64,000 nucleotides of DNA from assembly GCA_023614405.1 (NCBI GenBank), contig CM042684.1, positions 535,292,682-535,356,681 on the forward strand, in the 5' to 3' direction. The notes beneath the pieces are model-generated. The model did no database searches. It saw nothing but the letters and a program-made list of their open reading frames with translations, and was not told the origin of the DNA. This DNA comes from Avena insularis (Eukaryota > Streptophyta > Magnoliopsida > Poales > Poaceae). The translations under genes and the position numbers were made by a program. This document shows positions 23,454-35,300 of this stretch, one piece after another (within the stretch, counting starts at the first letter, position 1; each line of letters opens with the position of its first letter).

Positions 23454-24590
23454 AACGTCGTGTCATGTAGATACTTCTTTTCTTGTTCTTTTTACTAGTG
23501 TAGAGACTGCACTAGTATTGTATCATCTATGGATATTTCTTTACATGGTAATAAATAGTTGGTATGAACGGTGCTGAACCAGCCAACGAACGATATATTA
23601 CTGAAGGGAATATCGATTGTTGCAACACAAACTGACGGAACAGAGTAATGGAAACTGTTTTATGCATTTGTAAAACAACATCGACTGAAATAAAATACCA
23701 TGATCAATGGTATATTACAAAAAAGAAAAAACTAAGGATCAAGAATCCAAAGGCGCATTGTCTCTTCATCCATCTCAATGAGAATGCCCCTTTATCACCA
23801 TCTGAAAATGATTTTGCTGCGTTTATAGTTTATGTTGGGATCAAGGTCACTCATACTATTTAATTTTGCCATACATGACTTAACCGAGTAAGCTTAAATT
23901 TGATGTGCTGCTTTTTCTTTGCATAAGCACTACTGAGTGGTGCATCTGCTAGGCGATCAATTGCTGGTATGGCATCATCAGCTGTCCGTTTTTTTTTTCC
24001 TTCTTGTAATTTCTTTTGATCCACTTCCTTTTTTTTTCTATGATTTGGTTATACACATGCAACCTTTCCCTAATACAACACAAACCCTAGATGTTGTTGA
24101 ACTAACACATATGTCTTGAAGATCTTTCCACAAAAGCCACACCTTGCCTCAATGGTTAATAATAGTATATGGCAACTTTAAATATGAATCCTACTCAAAC
24201 AAATGTACCTCAGTTAGTTCATTCCAAAAGTTTTTACCGTATAGATATACATTATAGTCTAATAACATGATGGTGAAGAAGCCGTGGACCAAAATGTGGA
24301 GCAAGTGAGAACCAAACCCGGTGCGTCCCCAGCCAGTGCGAGGTGAGTAAAAAGGAATAGAACTGCTTCAACCCCTGGAGCACGCAAAATTTTCAAAGAA
24401 ATAAAACTGCATCTGTTGTAATGATTTCTTTCTGACTCCCACATCCTTGAACAACCATACAAAAATGCAACAGACCAGGAGACACCAAGATATAATAGCA
24501 TACCACTTCAGCCAGCATCCTAGATGATAACCCAGTCTTACAAAGCAATCAATCAAAGATTGTCCAAATAGAGCACGAATTATACTTCAT
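23454..24590. other. Intergenic stretch without a recognisable gene
   Basis: About 1.1 kb, AT-rich, with only short ORFs (none above 83 codons and none with domain motifs). Some poly-T tracts at 23990-24030. No LTR, tRNA or repeat structure seen. It probably forms the 3' flank of the small gene at 24789-25386. Confidence 0.4.
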
Positions 24591-24709
24591 AATAACAAAA
24601 TAAGTGACGTGGGTTTGTCTAAATTCGGATGTATCTAGACGGGTTTTAGTATATAGATACATGCGAATTTAGACAAACTCAAGTCACTTATTTTAGTACG
24701 GAGGGAGTA
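24591..24709. mobile_element. Stowaway-like MITE, about 119 bp
   Basis: The right end reads TTAGTACGGAGGGAGTA, i.e. TACTCCCTCCGTACTAA on the other strand, the terminal signature of Triticeae Stowaway (Tc1/Mariner) MITEs. The left arm has AAATAAGTGACGTGGGTTTG, and the right arm carries the inverted copy. The two arms pair over about 45 bases with a short loop. The outermost bases of the left arm are eroded, so the TA duplication is only seen on the right. Confidence 0.75.
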
Positions 24710-24745
24710 TATATATATATATATATATTTATTTATTTATCTAGG
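24706..24745. repeat. AT microsatellite
   Basis: (TA)n of about eleven units, then (TTTA)n, directly at the right end of the MITE, where Stowaway target TA dinucleotides often expand. Confidence 0.8.
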
Positions 24746-24788
24746 GGATAGGGGATTGGTAATCGTCTCTGTCAGACGAGATGCTGAT

Positions 24789-25386
24789 TTATTGGTTGTT
24801 GGCAGCCTCATCCTCAGAACGGTGGTACCCAGAAATAGCGCCACCAAGCATGAAGCAAGAGTGGAACAACATCGTATCGACCATCTTTGCTCTGCGGTAG
24901 AAGCGCCTGCAGGGTGGTAATTCACACAGATTGATGAGACTCATGTACAAAGATACTGTAGAATTTCATCTACGTAATTTACAAGGCTGAAACAAAAACA
25001 GGGATACATCTGGGATTCGATCGAGATTATTATACCAGGTGGGGTCGTCGGGTTTAGGCTCGACGTGAACAGCGAGCTGCTTGACCAGACCCAGGTTTCG
25101 GCGGCCAATCGTCTCCGCATTCTCAGTCATGAGACGGTAGAGCTCCTCTTTGGTCTCCGCGATCTGAACTAGAGGGCTCTTCGACCTGGCCTGCATTGCA
25201 TCAGCAAGGATCAATCAATTTCGCACGCAAGCAAGGGGATCTCAACATATCGGATTTATTTGGAGATGCTCGTCTTACCTCGGAACAGAGGTGCTGCGCC
25301 TGGATCCTGGAAACCACCGGCGGACGGAGCCCGCGGCTACCCGACGCAAGCGACCCGCTCCCACCCAGTCTCCGAAGCGCCGCCAT
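24789..25386 (-). CDS. Small three-exon nuclear gene, possible mitochondrial protein (126 aa)
   Basis: Exons on the minus strand: 25279-25386, 25036-25190, 24789-24906, all with GT-AG introns; intron 1 is phase 0, intron 2 is phase 2 and splits a Trp codon. The start ATG at 25386 gives MAALRRLGGSGSLASGSRG, an Arg/Ser/Gly-rich, acid-free leader typical of a mitochondrial presequence. The middle exon (ETKEELYRLMTENAE ... HVEPKPDDPTW) is charged and helical. The last exon has a hydrophobic segment (TMLFHSCFMLGGAISGY) and an acidic tail. A TATAATT lies about 80 bases upstream. No lesion is seen. I do not recognise the family and assign no function. A related gene with the same exon structure is at 60501-61115. 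The presequence reading is inference from composition. Confidence 0.65.
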
Positions 25387-25463
25387 CGCCGCCGAAAGCC
25401 TAACGATTCCTTCGTCAGATACGGTAACCTAACGGACGTGGTGCCTGCGGGTGGACGCCGGCC

Positions 25464-25470
25464 AATTATA
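25464..25470 (-). promoter_or_regulatory. Candidate TATA box of the small minus-strand gene
   Basis: The minus strand reads TATAATTGGC about 80 bases before the ATG at 25386. Position fits; sequence alone cannot prove use. Confidence 0.35.
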
Positions 25471-25607
25471 CTCGCTCGAACAAGCCCGAACGGGATAGCC
25501 AAAAAAAAGCCTACGGCCCGTCTCAATTTCGATTGAGCTATTTTTTTTTTAAGAAACTCCCATGGCGTTCTCTGTTAATCCTTTTCTTTTTGCAAAATTC
25601 CCCAATC

Positions 25608-25610
25608 TAT
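25608..25610. other. Left target-site duplication (TAT) of the CACTA element
   Basis: TAT immediately before CACTACGGC; the same three bases follow the right end at 52464-52466. Three-base duplications are diagnostic of CACTA insertion. Confidence 0.85.
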
Positions 25611-25985
25611 CACTACGGCAGAAGCTAAAAACGCCGACGGCCTAATCCTACGCCGACAGCCAAATGTCGGGGCCGTCGGCGAAGGTTCCCGGGCTCGTCA
25701 GCCCGGCAAAGGGGCCGTCGGCGTAGAAACACCGTCGGCGTATATCAAAATCCCTGACGGCCGCCGTCGGCGTAAATATACCGTCGGCGTATGCATACTA
25801 TAGCCCGACGGTTGCCGTCGGCCTTCCCTATACCGTTGGCGCAGGAGGACACGTCACCCCAGTTAACGGCCCACCTGACGGGGCGGTCCGCGGCGTTAGG
25901 CGTGTAGCTACGCCGACGGCCAGGCCGTCGGCCTAGCGAGTCTATCCCCCTACGCCGACGGCAATGCCGTCGGCCTAAGTCTTTT
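25611..25985. repeat. Left terminal and subterminal repeat region of CACTA
   Basis: GC-rich zone with about a dozen copies or near-copies of GCCGACGGC in both orientations, many preceded by TAC (TACGCCGACGGC). These are the kind of short subterminal motifs bound by the element's TnpA-type protein. It ends at a poly-T tract near 25981. Confidence 0.8.
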
Positions 25986-26156
25986 TTTTTGTTTGGGTAC
26001 AGTTGTTTTATTTTTTTCCCACTAAAATTTTAATGTATATGTAATTTATAAATAAATTAGTGATTGTAAAATAACCACGCGAATCTTCGGCATCCTGCCA
26101 CACCCACATAGAATAACGACGCGCACACGCCGACAGTAAATAAATTGGCTTGGAGA

Positions 26157-26340
26157 TTACCTGCGGGCGGCTTCGAGCTGCCGAGGGGCTCCGGGTGGCG
26201 GCGGCTTCGGGCGGGCGGTGGCTTCGGGTGGCGGCTGCTTCAAACGGGCGGTGGCAGCGGCTGCTTTGGGTAGGAGTAGTAGGAGACAGCGGAGTGGAAT
26301 GAAAGAAGAGGGGGTATTTAACCTAAACAATCGGGCGGTG
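26157..26340 (-). other. GC-rich leader-like segment with possible promoter, minus strand
   Basis: On the minus strand a TATA-like GGTTAAATACCCCC near 26310-26325 is followed by a CT-rich then GCC-rich leader that ends at CGCCCGCAG/GTAATC (donor at 26160). This looks like a promoter plus first exon reading toward the left end of the CACTA. A 67-codon Ala/Pro-rich ORF overlaps it but begins upstream of the TATA. No downstream exon is seen before the terminus, so the role is open. Confidence 0.25.
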
Positions 26341-26353
26341 GCGGCGGTAGCTT

Positions 26354-29300
26354 CGGACATGCGTTAACACTTAGCGAAATCCTAGATCTGTACGTGGAAA
26401 CTCCCGCCGCGGGACAACCGGGGTCTAGAATGTGGCAAAGTTGGCCCAACCATTCCTCTCCATGTACACATGTACTAAACAAACCAAAACAAATAGAAAG
26501 GTCCACCGGGCTACCCTCGTACGGAGATAGCTATAGGGGTAGACGATCCGGGGCCCCCGGTCTAGGGTTTCGCCGGAGGAAGACCACCGGAGCGTCGGAA
26601 TCACATGAAAACTTGCATGTGCCCCTAGAATATGTGTGTGAGACTGGTGCAAGGTTGGTAGGTGCCATGTGTAGGCGCCAGGTGTAACCCCCTTCCCGGA
26701 CATGCGTTAACTTTTAGCGAAACTCGGATCTCAGACGTGGAAACTCCCGCATGGACAACCGGGGCCTAGAATGTGGAAAAGTTGGCCCAACCATTGCTCT
26801 CCATTTATATATCTACTAAACAAACCAAAACAAATAGAAAGGTCCACCGGGCTACCCTCGTACGGAGATAGCTATAGGGGTACACGATTCGGGGCCCCCG
26901 GTCTAGGGTTTCGCCGGAGGAAGACCACCGGAGCGTCGAAATCACATGAAAACTTGCATGTGCCCCTAGCATATGTGTGTGAGAGTGGTGCAAGGTTGGT
27001 AGGTGCCATGTGTAGGCGCCAGGTGTGACCCCCTTCCCGGACATGCGTTAACACTTAGCGAAACTCGGATCTCAGACGGAAACTCCCGCTGGACAACCGG
27101 GGCCTAGAATGTGTCAAAGTTGTCCCAACCATTGCTCTCCATGTACACATGTACTAAACAAACCAAAACAAATAGAAAGGTCCACCGGGCTACCTCAGAC
27201 GGAGATAGCTATAGGGGTAGACGATCCGGCCCCGGTCTAGGGTTTCACGAGGAAGACCACCGAGGCCTGGAATCACATAAAAACTTGCATGTGCCCCTAG
27301 CATATGTGTGTGAGAGTGGTGCAAGGTTGGTAGGTGCCATGTAGGCGCCAGTGTGACCCCTTCCCGGACATGCTAACACTTAGCGAAATCCTGGATCTGT
27401 ACGTGGAAACTCCCGCCGCGGGACAACCGGGGCCTTGAATGTCGCAAAGTTGGCCCAACCATTGCTCTCCATGTACACATGTACTAAACAAACCAAAACA
27501 AATAGAAAGGTCCACCGGCTACCTCAGACGGAGATAGCTATAGGGTAGACATCCAGGCCCCTGCCTAGGGTTTCACGGAGGAAGACCACCGAGCGTCGGA
27601 ATCACATGAAAACTTGCATGTTCCCTATCATATGTGTGTGAGAGTGGTGCAAGGTTGGTAGGTACCATGAGGGCGCCAGGTGTGACCCCTTCCCTGACAT
27701 GCTAACACTTAGCTAAACTCGGATCTCAGACGTGGAAACTCCCGCCATGGACAACTGGGCCTAGAATGTGGCAAAGTTGGCCCAAACATTGCTCTCCATG
27801 TACACATGTACTAAATAAACCAAAACAAATAGAAAGGTCCACCGGGCTACCCTCGTACGGAGAAAGCTATAGGGGTAGACGATCCGGGGACCCCGTTAAA
27901 GGGTTTCTCCGGAGTAAGAACACCGAGCGCCGGAATCACATGAAAACTTGCATGTTCCCTAGCATATGTGTGTGAGAGTGGTGCAAGGTTGGTAGGCGCC
28001 AGTGTGACCCCTTCCGGACATGCTAACACTTAGCGAAATCCTGGATCTCAGACGTGGAAACTCCCAACAGGGACAACCGGGGCCTACAATGTGGCAAAGT
28101 TGGCCCAACCATTGATCTCCATGTACACATGTACTAAACAAACCAAAACAAATAGAAAGGTCCACCGGGCTACCCTCGTACGGAGATAGCTATAGGGGTA
28201 GACGATCCGGCCCCAGGTTAGGGTTTCACGGAGAAGACCACGGGCGTGGAATCACATGAAAACTTGCATGTGCCCCTAGCATATGTGTGTGAGAGTGGTG
28301 CAAGGTTGGTAGGTTCCATGTGTAGGCGCCAGGTGTGACCCCTTCCGGACATGCTAACACTTAGCTAAATCTCGGATCTATACGTGGAAACTCCCGCCGC
28401 GGGACAACCGGGGCCTAGAATGTGGCAAAGTTGGCCCAACCATTGCTCTCCCTGTACACATGTACTAAACAAACCAAAACAAATAGAAAGGTCCATCGGG
28501 CTACCCTTGTACGGAGATAGCTATAGGGGTAGACGATCCGGGGCCCCCGGTCTAGGGTTTCGCCGGAGGAAGACCACCGGAGCGTCGGAATCACATGAAA
28601 ACTTGCATCTGTCCCTAGCATATGTGTGTGAGAGTGGTTCAAGGTTGGTAGGTGCCATGTGTAGGCGCCAGGTGTGACCCCCTTCCCGGACATGCGTTAA
28701 CACTTAGCGAAATCCTGGATCTGTACGTGGAAACTCCCGCCGCGGGACAACCGGGGCTAGATTGTGGCAAAGTTGGCCCAACCATTGCTCTCCATGTACA
28801 CAGATACTAAACAAACCAAAACAAATAGAAAGGTCCACCGGGCTACCCTCGTACGGAGATAGCTATAGGGGTAGACGATCCGGGGCCCCGGTCTAGGGTT
28901 TCGCCGGAGGAAGACCACCGGAGCGTCGGAATCACATGAAAACTTGCATGTGACCCTATAATATGTGTGTGAGAGTGGTGCAAGGTTGGTAGGTGCCATG
29001 TGTAGGCGCCAGGGGTAACCTCCTTCCTGACATGCTAACTTTAGCGAAACTCGATCCAGACGTGGAAACTCCCCGCATGGACAACCGGGGCCTAGAATGT
29101 GGAAAAGTTGGCCCAACCATTGCTCTCCATTTATATATCTACTAAACAAACCAAAACAAATAGAAAGGTCCACCGGGCTACCCTCGTACGGAGATAGCTA
29201 TAGGGGTACACGATCCGGGGCCCCCGGTCTAGGGTTTCGCCGGAGGAAGACCACCGGAGCGTCGAAATCACATGAAAACTTGCATGTGCCCCTAGCATAT

Positions 29301-32300
29301 GTGTGTGAGAGTGGTGCAAGGTTGGTAGGTGCCATGTGTAGGCGCAGTGTGACCCCTTCCCGACATGCGTTAACCCTTAGCGAAATCCTGGATCTGTACG
29401 TGGAAACTCTCGCCGCGGGACAACCGGGGCCTAGAATGTGGCAAAGTTGTCCCAACCATTGCTCTCCATGTACACATGTACTAAACAAACCAAAACAAAT
29501 AGAAAGGTCCACCGGGCTACCCTCGTACGGAGATAGCTATAGGGGTAGACGATCCGGGGGCCCTTGCCTAGGGTTTCACGGGAGAAGACCACCGGAGCGT
29601 CGGAATCACATAAAAACTTGCATGTGCCCCTAGCATATGTGTGTGAGAGTGGTGCAAGGTTGGTAGGTGCCATGTGTAGGCGCCAGGTGACCCCTTCCTG
29701 ACATGCTAACACTTAGCGAAACTCGGATCTCAGACGGAAACTCCCGCCATGGACAACCGGGGCCTTGAATGTCGCAAAGTTGGCCCAACCATTGCTCTCC
29801 ATGTACACATGTACTAAACAAACCAAAACAAATAGAAAGGTCCACCGGGCTACCCTCGTACGGAGATAGCTATAGGGGTAGACGATCCGGGGCCCCCGGT
29901 CTAGGGTTTCGCCGGAGGAAGACCACCGGAGCGTCGGAATCACATGAAAACTTGCATGTTCCCCTATCATATGTGTGTGAGAGTGGTGCAAGGTTGGTAG
30001 GTACCATGCGTAGGCGCCAGGTGTGACCCCCTTCCCGGACATGCGTTAACACTTAGCGAAACTCGGATCTCAGACGTGGAAACTCCCTTGGACAACCGGG
30101 GCCTAGAATGTGGCAAAGTTGGCCCAAACATTGCTCTCCATGTACACATGTACAAAATAAACCAAAACAAATAGAAAGGTCCACCGGGCTACCCTCGTAC
30201 GGAGAAAGCTATAGGGGTAGACGATCCGGGGCCCCCGGTCTAGGGTTTCGCCGGAGGAAGACCACCGGAGCGTCGGAATCACATGAAAACTTGCATGTTC
30301 CCCTATCATATGTGTGTGAGAGTGGTGCAAGGTTGGTAGGCGCCAGGTGTGACCCCCTTCCCGGACATGCGTTAACACTTAGCGAAATCCTGGATCTGTA
30401 CGTGGAAACTCCCGCCGCGGGACAACCGGGGCCTACAATGTGGCAAAGTTGGCCCAACCATTGATATCCATGTACACATGTACTAAACAAACCAAAACAA
30501 ATAGAAAGGTCCACCGGGCTACCCTCGTACGGAGATAGCTATAGGGGTAGACGATCCGGGGCCCCCGGTCTAGGGTTTCGCCGGAGGAAGACCACCGGAG
30601 CGTCGGAATCACATGAAAACTTGCATGTGCCCCTAGCATATGTGTGTGAGAGTGGTGCAAGGTTGGTAGGTTCCATGTGTAGGCGCCAGGTGTGACCCCC
30701 TTCCCGGACATGCGTTAACACTTAGCGAAATCCTGGATCTGTACGTGGAAACTCCCGCCGCGGGACAACCGGGGCCTAGAATGTGGCAAAGTTGGCCCAA
30801 CCATTGCTCTCCCTGTACACATGTACTAAACAAACCAAAACAAATAGAAAGGTCCATCGGGCTACCCTCGTACGGAGATAGCTATAGGGGTAGACGATCC
30901 GGCCCTGCCTAGGGTTTCACGAGGAAGACCACCGAGCGGAATCACATGAAAACTTGCATCTGTCCCTAGCATATGTGTGTGAGAGTGGTTCAAGGTTGGT
31001 AGGTGCCATGTAGGCGCCAGTGTGACCCTTCCTGACATGCGTTAACACTTAGCGAAATCCTGGATCTATACGTGGAAACTCCCGCCACGGGACAACCGGG
31101 GCCTAGAATGTGGCAAAGTTGGCCCAACCATTGCTCTCCATGTACACATATACTAAACAAACCAAAACAAATAGAAAGGTCCACCGGGCTACCCTCGTAC
31201 GGAGATAGCTATAGGGGTAGACGATCCGGGGGCCTGCCTAGGGTTTCACGAGGAAGACCACTGAGGCCGGAATCACATGAAAACTTGCATGTGACCCTAT
31301 AATATGTGTGTGAGAGTGGTGCAAGGTTGGTAGGTGCCATGTGTAGGCGCCAGGGGTAACCTCCTTCCCGGACATGCGTTAACTTTTAGCGAAATCCTGG
31401 ATCTGTACGTGGAAACTCCCGCCGCGGGACAACCGGGGCCTAGAATGTGGAAAAGTTGGCCCAACCATTGCTCTCCATTTATATATCTACTAAACAAACC
31501 AAAACAAATAGAAAGGTCCACCGGGCTACCCTCGTACGGAGATAGCTATAGGGGTACACGATCCGGGGCCCCCGGTCTAGGGTTTCGCCGGAGGAAGACC
31601 ACCGGAGCGTCGAAATCACATGAAAACTTGCATGTGCCCCTAGCATATGTGTGTGAGAGTGGTGCAAGGTTGGTAGGTGCCATGTGTAGGCGCCAGGTGT
31701 GACCCCCTTCCTGGACATGCGTTAACCCTTAGCGAAATCTCAGATCTCAGACGGAAACTCTCATGGGACAACCGGGGCCTAGAATGTGGCAAAGTTGTCC
31801 CAACCATTGCTCTCCATGTACACATGTACTAAACAAACCAAAACAAATAGAATGGTCCACCGGGCTACCCTCGTACGGAGATAGCTATAGGGGTAGACGA
31901 TCCGGGGCCCCCGGTCTAGGGTTTCGCCGGAGGAAGACCACCGGAGCGTCGGAATCACATAAAAACTTGCATGTGCCCCTAGCATATGTGTGTGAGAGTG
32001 GTGCAAGGTTGGTAGGTGCCATGTGTAGGCGCCAGGTGTGACCCCCTTCCTGACATGCTAACACTTAGCGAAACTCGGATCTCACGTGGAAACTCCCGCC
32101 GCGGGACAACCGGGGCCTTGAATGTCGCAAAGTTGGCCCAACCATTGCTCTCCATGTACACATGTACTAAACAAACCAAAACAAATAGAAAGGTCCACCG
32201 GGCTACCCTCGTACAGAGAAAGCTATAGGGGTAGACGATCCGGGGCCCCCGGTCTAGGGTTTCGCCGGAGGAAGACCACCGGAGCGTCGGAATCACATGA

Positions 32301-35300
32301 AAACTTGCATGTTCCCCTAGCATATGTGTGTGAGAGTGGTGCAAGGTTGGTAGGCGCCAGGTGTGACCCCCTTCCCGGACATGCGTTAACACTTAGCGAA
32401 ATCCTGGATCTGTACGTGGAAACTCCCGCCGCGGGACAACCGGGGCCTACAATGTGGCAAAGTTGGCCCAACCATTGATCTCCATGTACACATGTACTAA
32501 ACAAACCAAAACAAATAGAAAGGTCCACCGGGCTACCCTCGTACGGAGATAGCTATAGGGGTAGACGATCCGGGGCCCCCGGCTAGGGTTTCACCGGAGA
32601 AAGACCACGAGCGCCTAATCACATGAAAACTTGCATGTGCCCCTAGCATATGTGTGTGAGAGTGGTGCAAGGTTGGTAGGTTCCATGTGTAGGCGCCAGG
32701 TGTGACCCCCTTCCCGGACATGCGTTAACACTTAGCGAAATCCTGGATCTATACGTGGAAACTCCCGCCACGGGACAACCGGGGCCTAGAATGTGGCAAA
32801 GTTGGCCCAACCATTGCTCTCCCTGTACACATGTACTAAACAAACCAAAACAAATAGAAAGGTCCATCGGGCTACCCTTGTACGGAGATAGCTATAGGGG
32901 TAGACGATCCGGGGCCCCCGGTCTAGGGTTTCGCCGGAGGAAGACCACCGGAGCGTCGGAATCACATGAAAACTTGCATCTGTCCCTAGCATATGTGTGT
33001 GAGAGTGGTTCAAGGTTGGTAGGTGCCATGTGTAGGCGCCAGGTGTGACCCCCTTCCCGGACATGCGTTAACACTTAGCGAAACTCGGATCTCAGACGTG
33101 GAAACTCCCGCCACGGGACAACCGGGGCCTAGAATGTGGCAAAGTTGGCCCAACCATTGCTCTCCATGTACACATATACTAAACAAACCAAAACAAATAG
33201 AAAGGTCCACCGGCTACCTCACGGAGATAGCTATAGGGTAGACGATCAGCGGGGCCCGGTCTAGGGTTTCGCCGGAGGAAGACCACCGGAGCGTCGGAAT
33301 CACATGAAAACTTGCATGTGCCCCTATAATATGTGTGTGAGAGTGGTGCAAGGTTGGTAGGTGCCATGTGTAGGCGCCAGGGGTAACCTCCTTCCCGGAC
33401 ATGCGTTAACTTTTAGCGAAACTCGGATCTCAGACGTGGAAACTCCGCCAAGGGACAACCGGGGCCTAGAATGTGGCAAAGTTGGCCCAACCATTGCTCT
33501 CCATTTATATATCTACTAAACAAACCAAAACAAATAGAAAGGTCCACCGGGCTACCTTGTACGGAGATAGCTATAGGGGTAGACGATCCGGGGCCCTGCC
33601 TAGGGTTTCACGAGGAAGACCACTGAGGCGTGAATCACATGAAAACTTGCATGTGCCCCTAGAATATGTGTGTGAGAGTGGTGCAAGGTTGGTAGGTGCC
33701 ATGTGTAGGCGCCAGGTGTGACCCCCTTCCTGGACATGCGTTAACTTTTAGCGAAATCCTGGATCTGTACGTGGAAACTCCCGCCGCGGGACAACCGGGG
33801 CCTAGAATGTGGCAAAGTTGGCCCAACCATTGCTCTCCATGTACACATGTACTAAACAAACCAAAACAAATAGAAAGGTCCACCGGGCTACCCTCGTATG
33901 GATATAGCTATAGGGGTAGCATCCGGGGCCCCTGCCTAGGGTTTCACGAGGAAGACCACCAGAGCGTCTGAATCACATGAAAACTTGCATGTGCCCCTAG
34001 CATATGTGTGTGAGAGTGGTGCAAGGTTGGTAGGTGCCATGTGTAGGCGCCAGGTGTGACCCCTTCCCAGACATACGTTAACACTTAGCGAAACTCGGAT
34101 CCAGACGTGGAAACTCCCTCCGCGGGACAACTGGGGCCTAGAATGTGGCAAAGTTGGCCCAACCATTGCTCTCCATGTACACATGTACTAAAAAACCAAA
34201 ACAAATAGAAAGGTCCACCGGGCTACCCTCGTACGGAGATAGCTATAGGGGTAGACGATCCGGGGCCCCCGGTCTAGGGTTTCGCCGGAGGAAGACCACC
34301 GGAGCGTCGGAATCACATGAAAACTTGCATGTGCCCCTAGCATATGTGTGTGAGAGTGGTGCAAGGTTGGTAGGCGCCAGGTGTGACCCCCTTCCCGGAC
34401 ATGCGTTAACACTTAGCGAAATCCTGGATCTGTACGTGGAAACTCCCGCCGCGGGACAACCGGGGCCTAGAATGTGGGAAAGTTAGCCCAACCATTGCTC
34501 TCCATGTACACATGTACTAAACAAACCAAAACAAATAGAAAGGTCCACCGGTCTACCCTCGTACGGATATAGCTATAGGGGTAGACGATCCGGGGCCCCC
34601 GGTCTAGGGTTTCGCTGGAGGAAGACCACCGGAGCGTCGGAATCACATGAAAACTTGCATGTGCCCCTAGCATATGTGTCTGAGAGTGGTGCAAGGTTGG
34701 TAGGTGCCATGTGTAGGCGCCAGGTGTGACACCCTTCCCGGACATGCGTTAACACTTAGCGAAATCCTGGATCTGTACGTGGAAACTCCCGCCACGGGAC
34801 AACCAGGGCCTAGAATGTGGCAAAGTTGGCCCAACCATTGCTCTCCATGTACACATGTACTAAACAAACCAAAACAAATAGAAAGGTCCACCGGTCTACC
34901 CTCGTACGGAGATAGCTATAGGGGTGACGATCCGGCCCCTGCCTAGGGTTTCACGAGGAAGACCACCGAGGCCGGAATCACATGAAAACTTGCATGTGCC
35001 CCTAGCATATGTGTGTGATAGTGGTGCAAGGTTGGTAGGTGCCATGTGTAGGCGCCAGGTGTAACCCCTTCCGGACATGCTAACTTTAGCGAAATCTCGG
35101 ATCAGACGTGGAAACTCCCGCCATGGACAACCGGGGCCTAGAATGTGGAAAAGTTGGCCCAACCATTGCTCTCCATTTATATATCTACTAAACAAACCAA
35201 AACAAATAGAAAGGTCCACCGGGCTACCCTCGTACGGAGATAGCTATAGGGGTAGACGATCCGGGGCCCCCGGTCTAGGGTTTCGCCGGAGGAAGACCAC

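Noticed and set aside
24591..24709. Functional inverted repeat or rho-independent-type terminator
   Set aside because: The hairpin is explained by the terminal inverted repeats of a Stowaway MITE.
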